Below, in pieces: positions 17,320 to 26,184 of a stretch of DNA of 64,000 nucleotides. Origin of the DNA: an uncultured Verrucomicrobia subdivision 3 bacterium (GTDB lineage Bacteria; Verrucomicrobiota; Verrucomicrobiia; Limisphaerales; UBA11358). The notes under the pieces were generated by a model. That model was not told the origin of the DNA, did not search any database, and saw only the letters and a list, made by a program, of their open reading frames with translations. The DNA is taken from positions 1 to 64,000 of the forward strand of contig CAIOIC010000018.1 of assembly GCA_903858275.1 (NCBI GenBank), given 5' to 3'. The translations under genes were made by a program, and so were the position numbers. Numbering within the stretch: the stretch's first letter is position 1; every line of letters begins with the position of its first letter.

Positions 17320-20300
17320 GTTAACCCGTATCTATACCAGCGGCATCGGGACCAAGGTGGCCCGTTTTTCTCCTCTGACCGTCGATTTCCGCAACGGCCA
17401 GAATCAACCCGATGATACCATTGTCTGGCTGCGTAACGGGGGCGGCAAAACCTGCTGGCTGGCGCTGGTGTATTCAATCTTCAAGCCGCGTAGCCAACAC
17501 TTCCTGCTCAAGAAAGCCAAGGGCCGTGATTCCTCAATCATGGATTTTATTCAAGCCAATGACCTAGCCTTTGTCATCACGGAGTGGGATATTTCCGGAG
17601 ACCAGATACGACTGGGAAATGAGCCGATTGAACCCCGAAATTTAAGAATCGTCGGGCAGGTAATGGCGTGGCGTAACGGACAAAAATCAGACGACCGAGG
17701 CAAACTAAAACATCAGGCTTTTTCGTTTCGGTGCAGCGAAAAATTCAACTTGGAGACGATGCCCATCATGGGGCACAGTCCGAATCCAGCAAAAACGTTT
17801 GAAGATTTTACGGACTGGCTGAACAACATTGACGGACGCAATGAACCGGTCATCAACCCGGGCCACGACGATTGGGAGCAACATTTGACTGACATCGGAC
17901 TGGATCCGGCACTGATCCAATTCCAGATCACCATGAATCAGCGGGAGGGCGATATCGACCAGTATTTCAAGGATTTCTGCAACACTTCCGAAAAGTTCAC
18001 CCATGAATTTTTAAAAATGGCCTTCGACACCAACAAGGCCGAGAAGGTGTCACACAACATCATAGCCTGGAAAAGCAAACTGCAGCACCAAGGTCCATTA
18101 GAGCATGAGAACACCTTTATTGGCAGCTTCCTGGGCGCGTTGGAACCTTTTCTCCAAGAAGTTGGGGCCATGCAAACTCATCAGCAAACGTTGGACACCG
18201 CCCGCACCAAAGCCCGGGGAGCACAGAGTGCGATGGTCACCAGCCTGTTAGCCTTGAACAACGAGCGCGAGCATGAAAAGGCTGCGGAGCAAAACGCAGG
18301 AACTCGCGCGCAAACCGCTTTGAACGAAGGTCAAGTATTGCAGAAAAACATCTACTATTTCCAACTTCGTTACGATTATCTGGCAGCAACGGCCGCGGCC
18401 GACGCCCTCGCACAAGCCGACAGCAAGCTGGCCGTGGCCACGGAGTATGTCAAGTCGTGTCGGGCTGCCGTAACGATGTCGGAGCTGAGTGATTTGCGCA
18501 ACCGGGAACGGGCCTTGCAGCGGGAATTGCGGTCCGCCAATGACCAAGTTCAACCAGTCCGAGAAGACCTGTTGCGTCGCGGGGCGCTTTACCGAGAAAT
18601 TCTCCGGCTGCAAATCCTGCAGCACAATCAGCGGCTGGCGGATATCAAACATCAACAGGAGCAGTTAAGGACCAAGGAAACGCTGCTGCACACGGAATTG
18701 CAGGACACGCAACAAAAGATCGGTCGGGCCGAGGCACAACAACAGCAGTTTCAAGAAAAGGTCAACGATCGAGATTCCACATTTCGTTCGCTCTTAAATA
18801 ACAGCATCATCGAGGAAGGAGAAACCGCCAGCACTGCGCGCGACCGACTGGAGGAGGCGAACCGGGTTAGCAACGCTGAGATCGTGCGGCTCAAGGACGT
18901 CATCGAACAAAAAAACAGCGAAGCCGAGCAGTTCCGCGTCACTATTAACGAGCAGCAAAGCAGCCTTCGCGAGCTTGAGCATAAACGCCTGGAGATCGAG
19001 GCCTTTATTAATAAAATCGAGACGATGCGGCGCAAGCTGGAGGCCAACAAACACATTCTGGATATTACCCTTGGGAAAACACCGGATTTGGGGCTTCCTA
19101 ACCTGTTGGAAGGACTCAAAAACCAATTGAGCTATCAGCAGCGGGCCTACACTGAAGCTGAAGTCGACAGTGCCGAAGATCAGCGGGCGATAAAGCACTT
19201 GGACCAGACCGGACTGTTACCCCCGCCATTGGATGTGGAAAAAGCCCTGCAGCAATTTCGGGCGGCCAGCATCCCAGCCCAGTCTGCCTTCGAGTTTCTG
19301 TCCCAAAACGTTCTGGACCCCGAAGAAGCACTCAAGTTGTTGCTGGATGATCCCAGCAAATTTACGGGAATCATCGTCAACCGGAAGGAAGACGTTGAAG
19401 AAATCCGCAAACAATTGACCGGGAGATCCGCGCTCAAGGCTCCCGTGCAGGTCAGCGCCTCGTCCTTAGAAGTCTGGGGGCCGGTTCCAGACCGGGTCAG
19501 CCTGCCGCCGGCAACCAACGGTGCATTCAATCGCCGGGCCGCCCAAGATGAACGTGCCCACATCCAGGATCGTTTGGCCAAGCACAAGGCCAGCCAGGAT
19601 AAAATAAATGAGGAAATTGCCGGACTCTCTGCGGCTGTTCGGGAACTGGTGGATTATCTCGAAAATTTCGCCCCGAAAATGGGGCAATCTCGCACTGAAC
19701 AGGAATCCGTCCGCAACAATCATGGTATCTTGCGCATAGCCATTCAAGACAACCAGAACCGGGTCCAGGCCAACAAGAATGAAGTCATTGAGTTGGGAAA
19801 ACAGATTGATCAGGAAAAGCTGGTCATCAGTGAACGGCAAACCAAATTGCTGTCGCTCCATGGCTTCATTCGCGATTTGGATGCCAATTACGAAGCCAAC
19901 AAACAAAAGGTCCAGCAACTTGCAGAGACCATCGAAGTGCTGACCCTGTCCAGAACCTCGATCAATGAGCAGAGCCAGCTCAACCGGGGCATCCTAACCG
20001 ATTTGACGGAACAAGAGGTGCAGATTAAAACCGATCGCGGTACCGATGAAAAAGAGCAGGCGGAGGTGCAGGAATATTCCGCGGACCGGCCCGAAATTGG
20101 GGAGGCCACTTTATCCCAAGCCCGGGCCGATTATAAAGTTAAACTGGCCGTCTACCAAAAGATCAGCTCCAGCACGCTGCAGGGGCAATTGCAGGAGTTG
20201 CAAATCAGTATCAAGAGTAAAGAAACGCAATTTAATACTGCCAGCAAGGGACTTCATCGCATCAAGATTGACGCGTTGGCGATCCGACCAACGTTGGCGG

Positions 20301-21652
20301 CCGATCTGCAGGCAGCCGAGGATGACTACACCGCCAAGAACGGAGACCGTGCCGTTGCCCAAAACAACCACAAGCGGCTGGATGCGCTCTATAAGCAGAC
20401 CAATCTCAAATACGAAAACAACCACCTTAAACCGGATGGACTGGTCGAACCCGAAGCGCCCGACCAGGCCAAGGGGCTTCGGGAGGATTACGAGGCGAGA
20501 CTGGCGAGGAAAAATATCGAGCACGATGCCGCCAAAAACGAAATGGCCGGCCACAAAGCGAAAATTACCGCCATTGACCAAAGCATCAGTCAGCGGACCA
20601 GCATCAAGGAGGAGCTTGAAGAAATGCCCTTGGGCGAAGGCGCACCGGTCGAAATTGTTCTGCCCCAGGATGACGTTGGCTTGAAAATCTTTATTCGCGG
20701 GATCAAGAAGGATCTGAAAGCCCTTGAGGAAACATTGAAGAAGAGCCAGCAACGCCTAAACGAACGGTTTGAGGCAATCCAGAAGCTCCTAACTGCTCCG
20801 GACGAGCCAGGGTTTGAAAATGCGATGAAGCTCAAGCTCAAAGCCATCCCCCAACCAGCCTTGATCCAGGGAGCGGAGGGCATCAAGGAGAGCGCTACCA
20901 CCCGCCGCGCAGTCATCGAGAAGGAATTGGCGGCCATTGAACAGGACCGCAAGGTGATCATTATCGAACTGGGCGTCGTCCACCAAGAGGCGAAGAACCT
21001 GCTCAACAGCGCCGAGCGCGTCAGCCGGCTCCCCGACAACATGACGGGCTGGGCAGGATTACCGTTCCTCCGCATTAAACTGCCTGAGTTATCCGAGGCG
21101 GATGTAAATCTGAAGCTCCGGGACCTGCTTGATTCCATTCTCAAGGAAAATGAATGTCCCGACGGGCTGGAACTGGCCTATCGCTGCATCGTGCAGACCG
21201 CTGGCCTGGAAGGCATCAAGATCACGATTCTGAAACCGGATGTGGTCCTCCGGCCCGACCGAATTCCGGTCGAAAGCATCTCCTATTTCAGTGGCGGCGA
21301 AGGTGTCACGACCGCCATTTTGCTCTACTGTACACTCTTGCAGTTGCGAGCCCAGACCCATGGTCGGGTGACTTTCAGCAAGGATGCTGGCGCTTTGCTG
21401 CTCGACAATCCCATTGGCAAATGTTCCCGGTCTGACCTTCTGAAAATGCACCGGGAAATATCCAGCAAGATGCGGGTCCAGCTCATTTACCTGACCGGGG
21501 TGAATGATGCGAGTGCCTTGGGCACGTTCGACCGGATTGTGCGGCTCAAGAACCAGCACAAAAACCTTCGGAATGGGGATCTGCATGTAACGCTGGACCC
21601 GGGCAGCTGGATAGAGAAAGCCGAAATACAAATGCCGGGATCGAATGCTTGA
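17312..21652 (+). CDS. jetC: Wadjet system SMC-like ATPase JetC
   Basis: 1446 residues with an SMC/MukB architecture. The Walker A region is WLRNGGGKTC (about 40-48). Two long coiled coils rich in Glu/Lys/Gln (about 260-600 and 740-1250) flank a hinge-like region near 600-740. A C-terminal head carries the signature YFSGGEGV (about 1325-1332) and Walker B ALLLDNPIGK (1361-1370). The Walker B Asp is followed by Asn where most SMC proteins have Glu; this may be usual for this branch of JetC. The protein would use ATP to extrude loops of circular plasmid DNA and hand them to JetD. Length fits JetC (1,100-1,450). Confidence 0.88.
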   Translation: MPKLTRIYTSGIGTKVARFSPLTVDFRNGQNQPDDTIVWLRNGGGKTCWLALVYSIFKPRSQHFLLKKAKGRDSSIMDFIQANDLAFVITEWDISGDQIRLGNEPIEPRNLRIVGQVMAWRNGQKSDDRGKLKHQAFSFRCSEKFNLETMPIMGHSPNPAKTFEDFTDWLNNIDGRNEPVINPGHDDWEQHLTDIGLDPALIQFQITMNQREGDIDQYFKDFCNTSEKFTHEFLKMAFDTNKAEKVSHNIIAWKSKLQHQGPLEHENTFIGSFLGALEPFLQEVGAMQTHQQTLDTARTKARGAQSAMVTSLLALNNEREHEKAAEQNAGTRAQTALNEGQVLQKNIYYFQLRYDYLAATAAADALAQADSKLAVATEYVKSCRAAVTMSELSDLRNRERALQRELRSANDQVQPVREDLLRRGALYREILRLQILQHNQRLADIKHQQEQLRTKETLLHTELQDTQQKIGRAEAQQQQFQEKVNDRDSTFRSLLNNSIIEEGETASTARDRLEEANRVSNAEIVRLKDVIEQKNSEAEQFRVTINEQQSSLRELEHKRLEIEAFINKIETMRRKLEANKHILDITLGKTPDLGLPNLLEGLKNQLSYQQRAYTEAEVDSAEDQRAIKHLDQTGLLPPPLDVEKALQQFRAASIPAQSAFEFLSQNVLDPEEALKLLLDDPSKFTGIIVNRKEDVEEIRKQLTGRSALKAPVQVSASSLEVWGPVPDRVSLPPATNGAFNRRAAQDERAHIQDRLAKHKASQDKINEEIAGLSAAVRELVDYLENFAPKMGQSRTEQESVRNNHGILRIAIQDNQNRVQANKNEVIELGKQIDQEKLVISERQTKLLSLHGFIRDLDANYEANKQKVQQLAETIEVLTLSRTSINEQSQLNRGILTDLTEQEVQIKTDRGTDEKEQAEVQEYSADRPEIGEATLSQARADYKVKLAVYQKISSSTLQGQLQELQISIKSKETQFNTASKGLHRIKIDALAIRPTLAADLQAAEDDYTAKNGDRAVAQNNHKRLDALYKQTNLKYENNHLKPDGLVEPEAPDQAKGLREDYEARLARKNIEHDAAKNEMAGHKAKITAIDQSISQRTSIKEELEEMPLGEGAPVEIVLPQDDVGLKIFIRGIKKDLKALEETLKKSQQRLNERFEAIQKLLTAPDEPGFENAMKLKLKAIPQPALIQGAEGIKESATTRRAVIEKELAAIEQDRKVIIIELGVVHQEAKNLLNSAERVSRLPDNMTGWAGLPFLRIKLPELSEADVNLKLRDLLDSILKENECPDGLELAYRCIVQTAGLEGIKITILKPDVVLRPDRIPVESISYFSGGEGVTTAILLYCTLLQLRAQTHGRVTFSKDAGALLLDNPIGKCSRSDLLKMHREISSKMRVQLIYLTGVNDASALGTFDRIVRLKNQHKNLRNGDLHVTLDPGSWIEKAEIQMPGSNA

Positions 21653-22694
21653 CCATCGACAATTTCTGGAAAAGCTTGCCCGCAGCACTGGGACGCGTGT
21701 CCGAGTTCCCATTGATGCTGCGTGGCGCACATTCCAGCAGATGTATCCCAAAATATCGGTCTCATCAGATGCCCGTATCAGGCTAATGGAAATTCTCAAT
21801 CAACTGACTTCGGAATCAAAAATCCAACTGCCGGTGGGCAAGCATGGATGGGATCGAACCGCCAAAACAGCCATCCCAGTATGGATTGAAATCTCCCGAG
21901 AGAAAAATGTCGACGTGCTCCCCCGCATGGATGAAATTGTATGGCCACCGGAACTGCAGTTTGCCGCCACATTGGAGAGCCGGGTCCATCAAGAAACCCT
22001 ATTGCAAATCAGAGACTGGCTTGCTGCTGGTGGGCGCAAGGCAAGTCTGGTGCCACTCAAGGAACGTTCGGCCAGTATTTTTGGAGATGAAAAGCGGCTG
22101 GATAAACTTATGAAGACCGAGTTGTTCGGACCCGGAGCTCTGACCTTGGAATTGCTTCATTGTTATCCCATTTATCCAGATCTGGTATGGGAAAAAGGAA
22201 ACGCAGAGGCACCCGCTATACTAATCATCGAGAACTCCAATACCTACCATTCCTTTTGCCGGTGGAATAGCATTTCGCGACGCTATGCAGCGTGCATCTA
22301 CGGGAATGGCTTTATGATTCACCACACGTGCAAAGAATTGCCCAGAGTTTTGCAGGAGACCAACCCCGAGGCAAAACTGGAGTATTTTGGCGACTTGGAT
22401 GCCACCGGTATTCGCATTCCATTCCATTTATGCACACTTCTCAAAGCCCCTGTATTGCCGGCAGAGTTCTGGTATGAAGTGTTGGTTACCCACTTTGAAC
22501 AGACCGACAAAAGACCTGTAAAAGCAAGCCCAGGTGCTTGGAAGGCCAATGAACTAGCGTGGTTTTCGGATGCCTTGCGCTTGAGGGTGGAACAAGTCTT
22601 CCGCAGTGGCTACCGGCTGGCACAGGAGTTTGTCGGTACCGATTATTTGCGTGCTGTTCCCGCCGGTGTTCCCACCGTCGGTGATGCTCAGTAA
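21645..22694 (+). CDS. jetD: Wadjet system Toprim nuclease JetD
   Basis: 349 residues. The N-terminal half is the DUF3322-like arm/CAP region and the C-terminal half is a Toprim (DUF2220) domain. The catalytic residues are visible: Glu196 in ILIIENSNTYHSF and Asp250/Asp252 in YFGDLDATGIRIP. This is the Spo11/topoisomerase VI A-like nuclease that cuts the DNA reeled in by JetABC. The gene overlaps jetC by 8 bp. All four subunits are intact, so the Wadjet system is probably functional and would restrict plasmids or other small circular DNA. Confidence 0.87.
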   Translation: MLDHRQFLEKLARSTGTRVRVPIDAAWRTFQQMYPKISVSSDARIRLMEILNQLTSESKIQLPVGKHGWDRTAKTAIPVWIEISREKNVDVLPRMDEIVWPPELQFAATLESRVHQETLLQIRDWLAAGGRKASLVPLKERSASIFGDEKRLDKLMKTELFGPGALTLELLHCYPIYPDLVWEKGNAEAPAILIIENSNTYHSFCRWNSISRRYAACIYGNGFMIHHTCKELPRVLQETNPEAKLEYFGDLDATGIRIPFHLCTLLKAPVLPAEFWYEVLVTHFEQTDKRPVKASPGAWKANELAWFSDALRLRVEQVFRSGYRLAQEFVGTDYLRAVPAGVPTVGDAQ

Positions 22695-22780
22695 ATCCTG
22701 CCCGCAAGGAATAGCTGCCCCGAACGAGAATTACATCAATATTTTGATTTGATGGCCATCAGTGTTAATCCTTGTTTAGG

Positions 22781-22950
22781 CGTGTGCACGTCCCGGAGCA
22801 TTATTCGTGGTGGTTAAAACCGAAGTTTGAGCCGGATTTTTTGAAGACGTTGCTCAGGCCATTTAATGATAAAAAGATGCAGTGTCTGAGGGTTCAGTGA
22901 AGGTAAATGATGCTAGAAATGATGGGGCGGAGTGTATTAATCTGAGTTAA
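22781..22950 (+). pseudogene. remnant of an SRAP (YedK/HMCES-type) protein C-terminus
   Basis: One frame reads RVHVPEHYSWWLKPKFEPDF and on to FLKTLLRPFNDKKM. After a single-base shift near 22894 another frame reads SVKVNDARNDGAECI and stops at 22948. Together this matches the end of SOS-response-associated peptidases, which have a WL..LL.P..M segment followed by VS..VN..RND...CI. No start and no catalytic Cys2 region remain. It lies between jetD and the next gene, so it is probably a leftover from an earlier arrangement of the island. Confidence 0.5.
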
Positions 22951-23013
22951 AATATGGCTTGAAAGATTGGCAACGGGTTTTGAATCAATTAATATCAAAG
23001 GGCTTCAAAAACT

Positions 23014-23913
23014 ATGGCAACTAAAAAGAAGAAAAATGTTTCGTTCGAATTTTGGCAGGTAAGCGTAGCGCCAAATTATTTAGGTGGATTTAAGACTGCT
23101 CTGACAACACTAGCACAAGCTGGCGCAATTTCGCAACGCAATCAGACAATTGGTGGCTACACAATGCGATGGGAAGAACTGGAGGTGACAGGTCGTTATT
23201 TCTTTGGAGATTTTATAAAACTCCGTATGGATTTATTGCCGTTGAAAGGGGGCGTTAACACAAAGTCATCATCCTTAAACCTGCCATCAAGCGAAGGCAT
23301 TTCCGAGGCTTTTGTTTTTGTTCTCGATACAAATTCTAATATTCTTATCACCCAGCACAATCATTATGGAGCGTCTGTTGGCTCATTTATTCAGTATATA
23401 CACCAACTAGTTCAAATTGGCGGACCGATTCAAGTTCTTCCGGTTTTATCATCAGCAGGAGTTCAGAAATTGAACGGCATGACCGATGTTCGCCGGTTAA
23501 CTTATCGCATAGCGAAACCTCGCAATGTTGCCTATAACCCTGGGGCACGTGGATCGGTTGATAGCTCAATTAGTACGATGGATGATCTTGACGGCGAAAG
23601 CATCGAAGTTTCCGTTAGTACCAGATTTGCACATCGTTCATTAACGCTTCGCGAAGTTGTCAATAAAGCTAATGACCTTGTTAATGGACGAACCATCGGC
23701 GGTGCGAACCTGGAAAAATTCGAGGTGGCTGGTTATTCAAACGGCAGCCGTGATGAATTCGACCTGATAAAAGAACAGTTGCGAGCGAAAGTTGAAGTCT
23801 CAGTAGGAGCAAAACGAGATTTATCTTATGCTGATCGGAAATCCGGAGTAATGATGGCGCTTAGTATGCGCCGCCCAGAACTTGTTGCCCAGTTTGGATC
23901 ACAGTGTGCATGA
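23014..23913 (+). CDS. uncharacterised protein, first gene of a two-gene module
   Basis: 299 residues, not recognised. After a Lys-rich start (MATKKKKN) come alternating strands and helices: VSFEFWQVSV, MRWEELEVTGRYFFGDF, EAFVFVLDTNSNILITQHNH, then a long helix-rich end. There is no signal peptide or membrane segment. The last codons overlap the next gene as ATGA, and that gene encodes a four-helix membrane protein. This layout, a soluble sensor-like protein plus a small membrane protein beside a Wadjet operon, is typical of defence systems that kill or arrest the cell through the membrane. That role is inference from context only. Confidence 0.6.
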   Translation: MATKKKKNVSFEFWQVSVAPNYLGGFKTALTTLAQAGAISQRNQTIGGYTMRWEELEVTGRYFFGDFIKLRMDLLPLKGGVNTKSSSLNLPSSEGISEAFVFVLDTNSNILITQHNHYGASVGSFIQYIHQLVQIGGPIQVLPVLSSAGVQKLNGMTDVRRLTYRIAKPRNVAYNPGARGSVDSSISTMDDLDGESIEVSVSTRFAHRSLTLREVVNKANDLVNGRTIGGANLEKFEVAGYSNGSRDEFDLIKEQLRAKVEVSVGAKRDLSYADRKSGVMMALSMRRPELVAQFGSQCA

Positions 23914-24392
23914 AAAACTTTCTAGACAAACCACTAAATCAAATGGCGGAAGAATATTTGCCATATCTTGCTGCACTTGCGGGCGGCTTTGGCCTGTGGT
24001 TTTATTTCAAAACAGAGCCCCTACCTACCAAGACCGACAAATTAGTTGAGGCAAGCATAAACATTTTTTCTATTCTCGTAGGTTTTATTGGTGCCACGTT
24101 GGCAATCGTTTTTGCGATTGATAATAAGCCTGTGATTGTAAAACTTAAACAGGATGCAAAATATCGTCTTTTCATCCGGTATTTTTTTGAGGCATTTATT
24201 TTATCCTTTGCGGCGCTCTCTATTGCTTTCGTATTCAATGGTAGTGTGATTGATCTACGCTCGTCACCCTGGAAAATTGCAGTCACAATTTGGTTGGCAA
24301 TTGTAATGCTGGCAACTCTTCTTTCGATTCGTGTGATTTGGCTGCTTTTCCGTGTGCTACACAAAAACTGCGAGATTGAAGAGCGCCATTAG
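23910..24392 (+). CDS. four-helix membrane protein, second gene of the module
   Basis: 160 residues starting at the ATG of an ATGA overlap; a GTG six bases earlier is less likely. Four hydrophobic segments are visible: YLPYLAALAGGFGLWFYF (about 15-33), INIFSILVGFIGATLAIVFA (about 48-68), FFEAFILSFAALSIAFVF (about 88-106) and a C-terminal pair of turns from TIWLAIVMLATLLSIRVIWL (about 125-150). The short loops carry Lys/Arg. There are no enzyme motifs. It could be a pore- or membrane-disrupting effector controlled by the upstream partner. I do not recognise the family. Confidence 0.6.
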   Translation: MKNFLDKPLNQMAEEYLPYLAALAGGFGLWFYFKTEPLPTKTDKLVEASINIFSILVGFIGATLAIVFAIDNKPVIVKLKQDAKYRLFIRYFFEAFILSFAALSIAFVFNGSVIDLRSSPWKIAVTIWLAIVMLATLLSIRVIWLLFRVLHKNCEIEERH

Positions 24393-24398
24393 CCAATC

Positions 24399-24476
24399 AT
24401 GAGCGACCCCACTCTTTCATTTTTTGTCTGGTCAGTAGCAGATTTACTGCGCGTCAACTCTGACGATGGCGGGTAA
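24399..24476 (+). pseudogene. N-terminal remnant of a type I restriction methyltransferase (hsdM)
   Basis: The 25 codons from ATG 24399 encode LSFFVWSVADLLR, which matches the start of HsdM proteins (S.FIW.VADLLRG). The frame then loses similarity at VNSDDGG and stops at 24474. The rest of the gene is absent. The piece follows directly on the four-helix protein gene, so a type I restriction system probably once occupied this place. Confidence 0.55.
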
Positions 24477-24682
24477 ACGGTCTGCCGTTGACATCTATTT
24501 TTGCTGGTGGCATGGTCTCATTACGGCGAGATTGGCGAGCGTCAAGGCGCAATGAACCTTTCTGGTCAGTGGCAGAAGTTCCCTGAGATTGGCTGCCGCT
24601 CTCTGTTTCAATCTGATAGGAAATTGCTTTTCACGAGGGCTCATATACTGGACGCTGCGCAGTTGATGAGTTGAATAAACTT

Positions 24683-25231
24683 ATGAAGACAAACTGCAAG
24701 AACTGCGGAAATCCATTGGAGTTCGCTCCAATGTTTTTAGGCAAAGAGATTCCATGTCCACTGTGCGGCAAATGGACAATGACTGAATCCAATAAAACAA
24801 CGAAAGGCAGCTCGACTGGGTGCCTTGTTCTGATAATCGCAGCAGTGGTGTTTTCTATATTGACAGCACTAGCTGGCTGCGGGCAAGAGCAGCGTGCCAT
24901 TGATCCGGTTGACCGTGCGATTTCAAAAGCCGCGAAGGATAAGACTTTAGAGGCGTATTTAACGGCTTGTGAGTTCTGCAAAATGTATGCCCCATCTGGA
25001 ATCAACTTCACTACGGCGTCTGGAGAGCCAGTCACCGAAGGGCATGCCAGATGGGTTACAAACGATTACGGTGTTCCAAGCTGGATTGCTTTTGGCTTTG
25101 TAGATTCACAGAATACATACGGAGCTATGCGTCACCAGAAATGGTATGCAAGCATCGTTCAAACTGAAGACAAATGGAAATTGATGTTTTTAAAAATAGG
25201 GGATGAAAGCCTTGTAAACCACTACGAATAG
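24683..25231 (+). CDS. zinc-ribbon membrane-anchored protein
   Basis: 182 residues from ATG 24683 (a TTG four codons earlier is less likely). The N-terminus is a zinc ribbon with two CxxC pairs (NCKNCGNPLEF and PCPLCGKW). Next comes a single membrane segment LVLIIAAVVFSILTALAG that ends in a Cys (AGCGQEQ), so it could resemble an internal lipobox. The outside part (about 75-182) has NTF2/DUF-like strands (KWYASIVQTEDKWKLMFL). The same zinc-ribbon plus membrane layout is found at 30573, 52267 and 53302. Function unknown. Confidence 0.55.
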   Translation: MKTNCKNCGNPLEFAPMFLGKEIPCPLCGKWTMTESNKTTKGSSTGCLVLIIAAVVFSILTALAGCGQEQRAIDPVDRAISKAAKDKTLEAYLTACEFCKMYAPSGINFTTASGEPVTEGHARWVTNDYGVPSWIAFGFVDSQNTYGAMRHQKWYASIVQTEDKWKLMFLKIGDESLVNHYE

Positions 25232-25249
25232 CCGAACATTCGATCTGAT

Positions 25250-25918
25250 ATGAACTGGTATCATAATGCGCTGACCGAAATAAAATCACATTTGTGCGCA
25301 GAGGATTTACCAGATGCTGAACGCCAGGCACGTTGCCTTGCCGCAATTGACGGACTGCACCACTTGTTTCATGAATTGCTAAGTGAACTTAAGATACGGG
25401 ATAAATGGGCCGATCTGCTTTGTGACATCGCCCCATTCTCAACGGGTGCAGTTGAGCGCTCCTTAAAACTGGAGCAGGAATTTAGATTTTCCGTATCTGT
25501 GGATGGGTGGGTAATCGAATCAGGACTCTGCAATGCCAGCCATATTCGCCACATGACAGATGAATTTTGGGGGCATATCGCAGCACTGGCAACTACTGGA
25601 AAAGCATCACTCAATGATTCGGGCATTTTAGAATCATCATTAGTGGTGAGAAAATTGATTCAACATAAGGGAAGCTTGGTGTTTTCACTGGCACGTGATT
25701 ATGTGCTGCTGATGCAAGGCCCACAGGATTCTGTTAATTATCCATGCGGAACGCTGGGAGACATACAAATCGTTTTACCTTTGGAAACCGAGGAGTCAAA
25801 AGTTAGAAAATTCTTTAAGGACGGCTTGAGCGGACTTTATCGTGCTAATTATTTATTGCACAGATCGGCATATTTGGAGTTCAAACGCTTTCAAAAAAGC
25901 AAATCTACATTAGTGTAG
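25250..25918 (+). CDS. hypothetical protein
   Basis: 222 residues, no family recognised. It is mixed alpha/beta with a Cys-containing N-terminal helix (EIKSHLCAEDLPDAERQARC), a central strand pair (FRFSVSVDGWVIESG) and a C-terminal helix with several Arg/Lys (LYRANYLLHRSAYLEFKRFQ). It has no signal peptide or membrane segment. It lies 18 bp after the zinc-ribbon gene in the same direction and may form a pair with it. The 230 bp that follow, to the terminator at 26150, show nothing recognisable. Confidence 0.5.
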   Translation: MNWYHNALTEIKSHLCAEDLPDAERQARCLAAIDGLHHLFHELLSELKIRDKWADLLCDIAPFSTGAVERSLKLEQEFRFSVSVDGWVIESGLCNASHIRHMTDEFWGHIAALATTGKASLNDSGILESSLVVRKLIQHKGSLVFSLARDYVLLMQGPQDSVNYPCGTLGDIQIVLPLETEESKVRKFFKDGLSGLYRANYLLHRSAYLEFKRFQKSKSTLV

Positions 25919-26149
25919 GCTTCATCCAGCTTTAAAATTACTTTTGCAAAAACGGTTTGTGACTGGCCACAGGTTGGCTGCGCGTTTTTTTTTAGCCCAT
26001 GGCTCCTTGCGCTCTTACTAAATAAAGACCTGACGTTTCTGAGCATTGCAGACGTCGTGTTGGCGATTCCATGTGCCTGCCGGTTGCAGATTGGCGGTGG
26101 CATTTTTATGTGCAATTCCCACCTTCATCACACATTAATTGTTGGAGCT

Positions 26150-26176
26150 AAAAAAAGGCTCTCCTAAAAGAGCCTT
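26150..26176 (-). terminator. rho-independent terminator after the DUF932 gene
   Basis: On the minus strand the perfect 8-bp stem AAGGCTCT/AGAGCCTT with a 6-nt loop is followed by seven T. It lies 9 bp after the stop codon of the DUF932 gene and closes the 26-37 kb block. Confidence 0.85.
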
Positions 26177-26184
26177 GTGATTGT

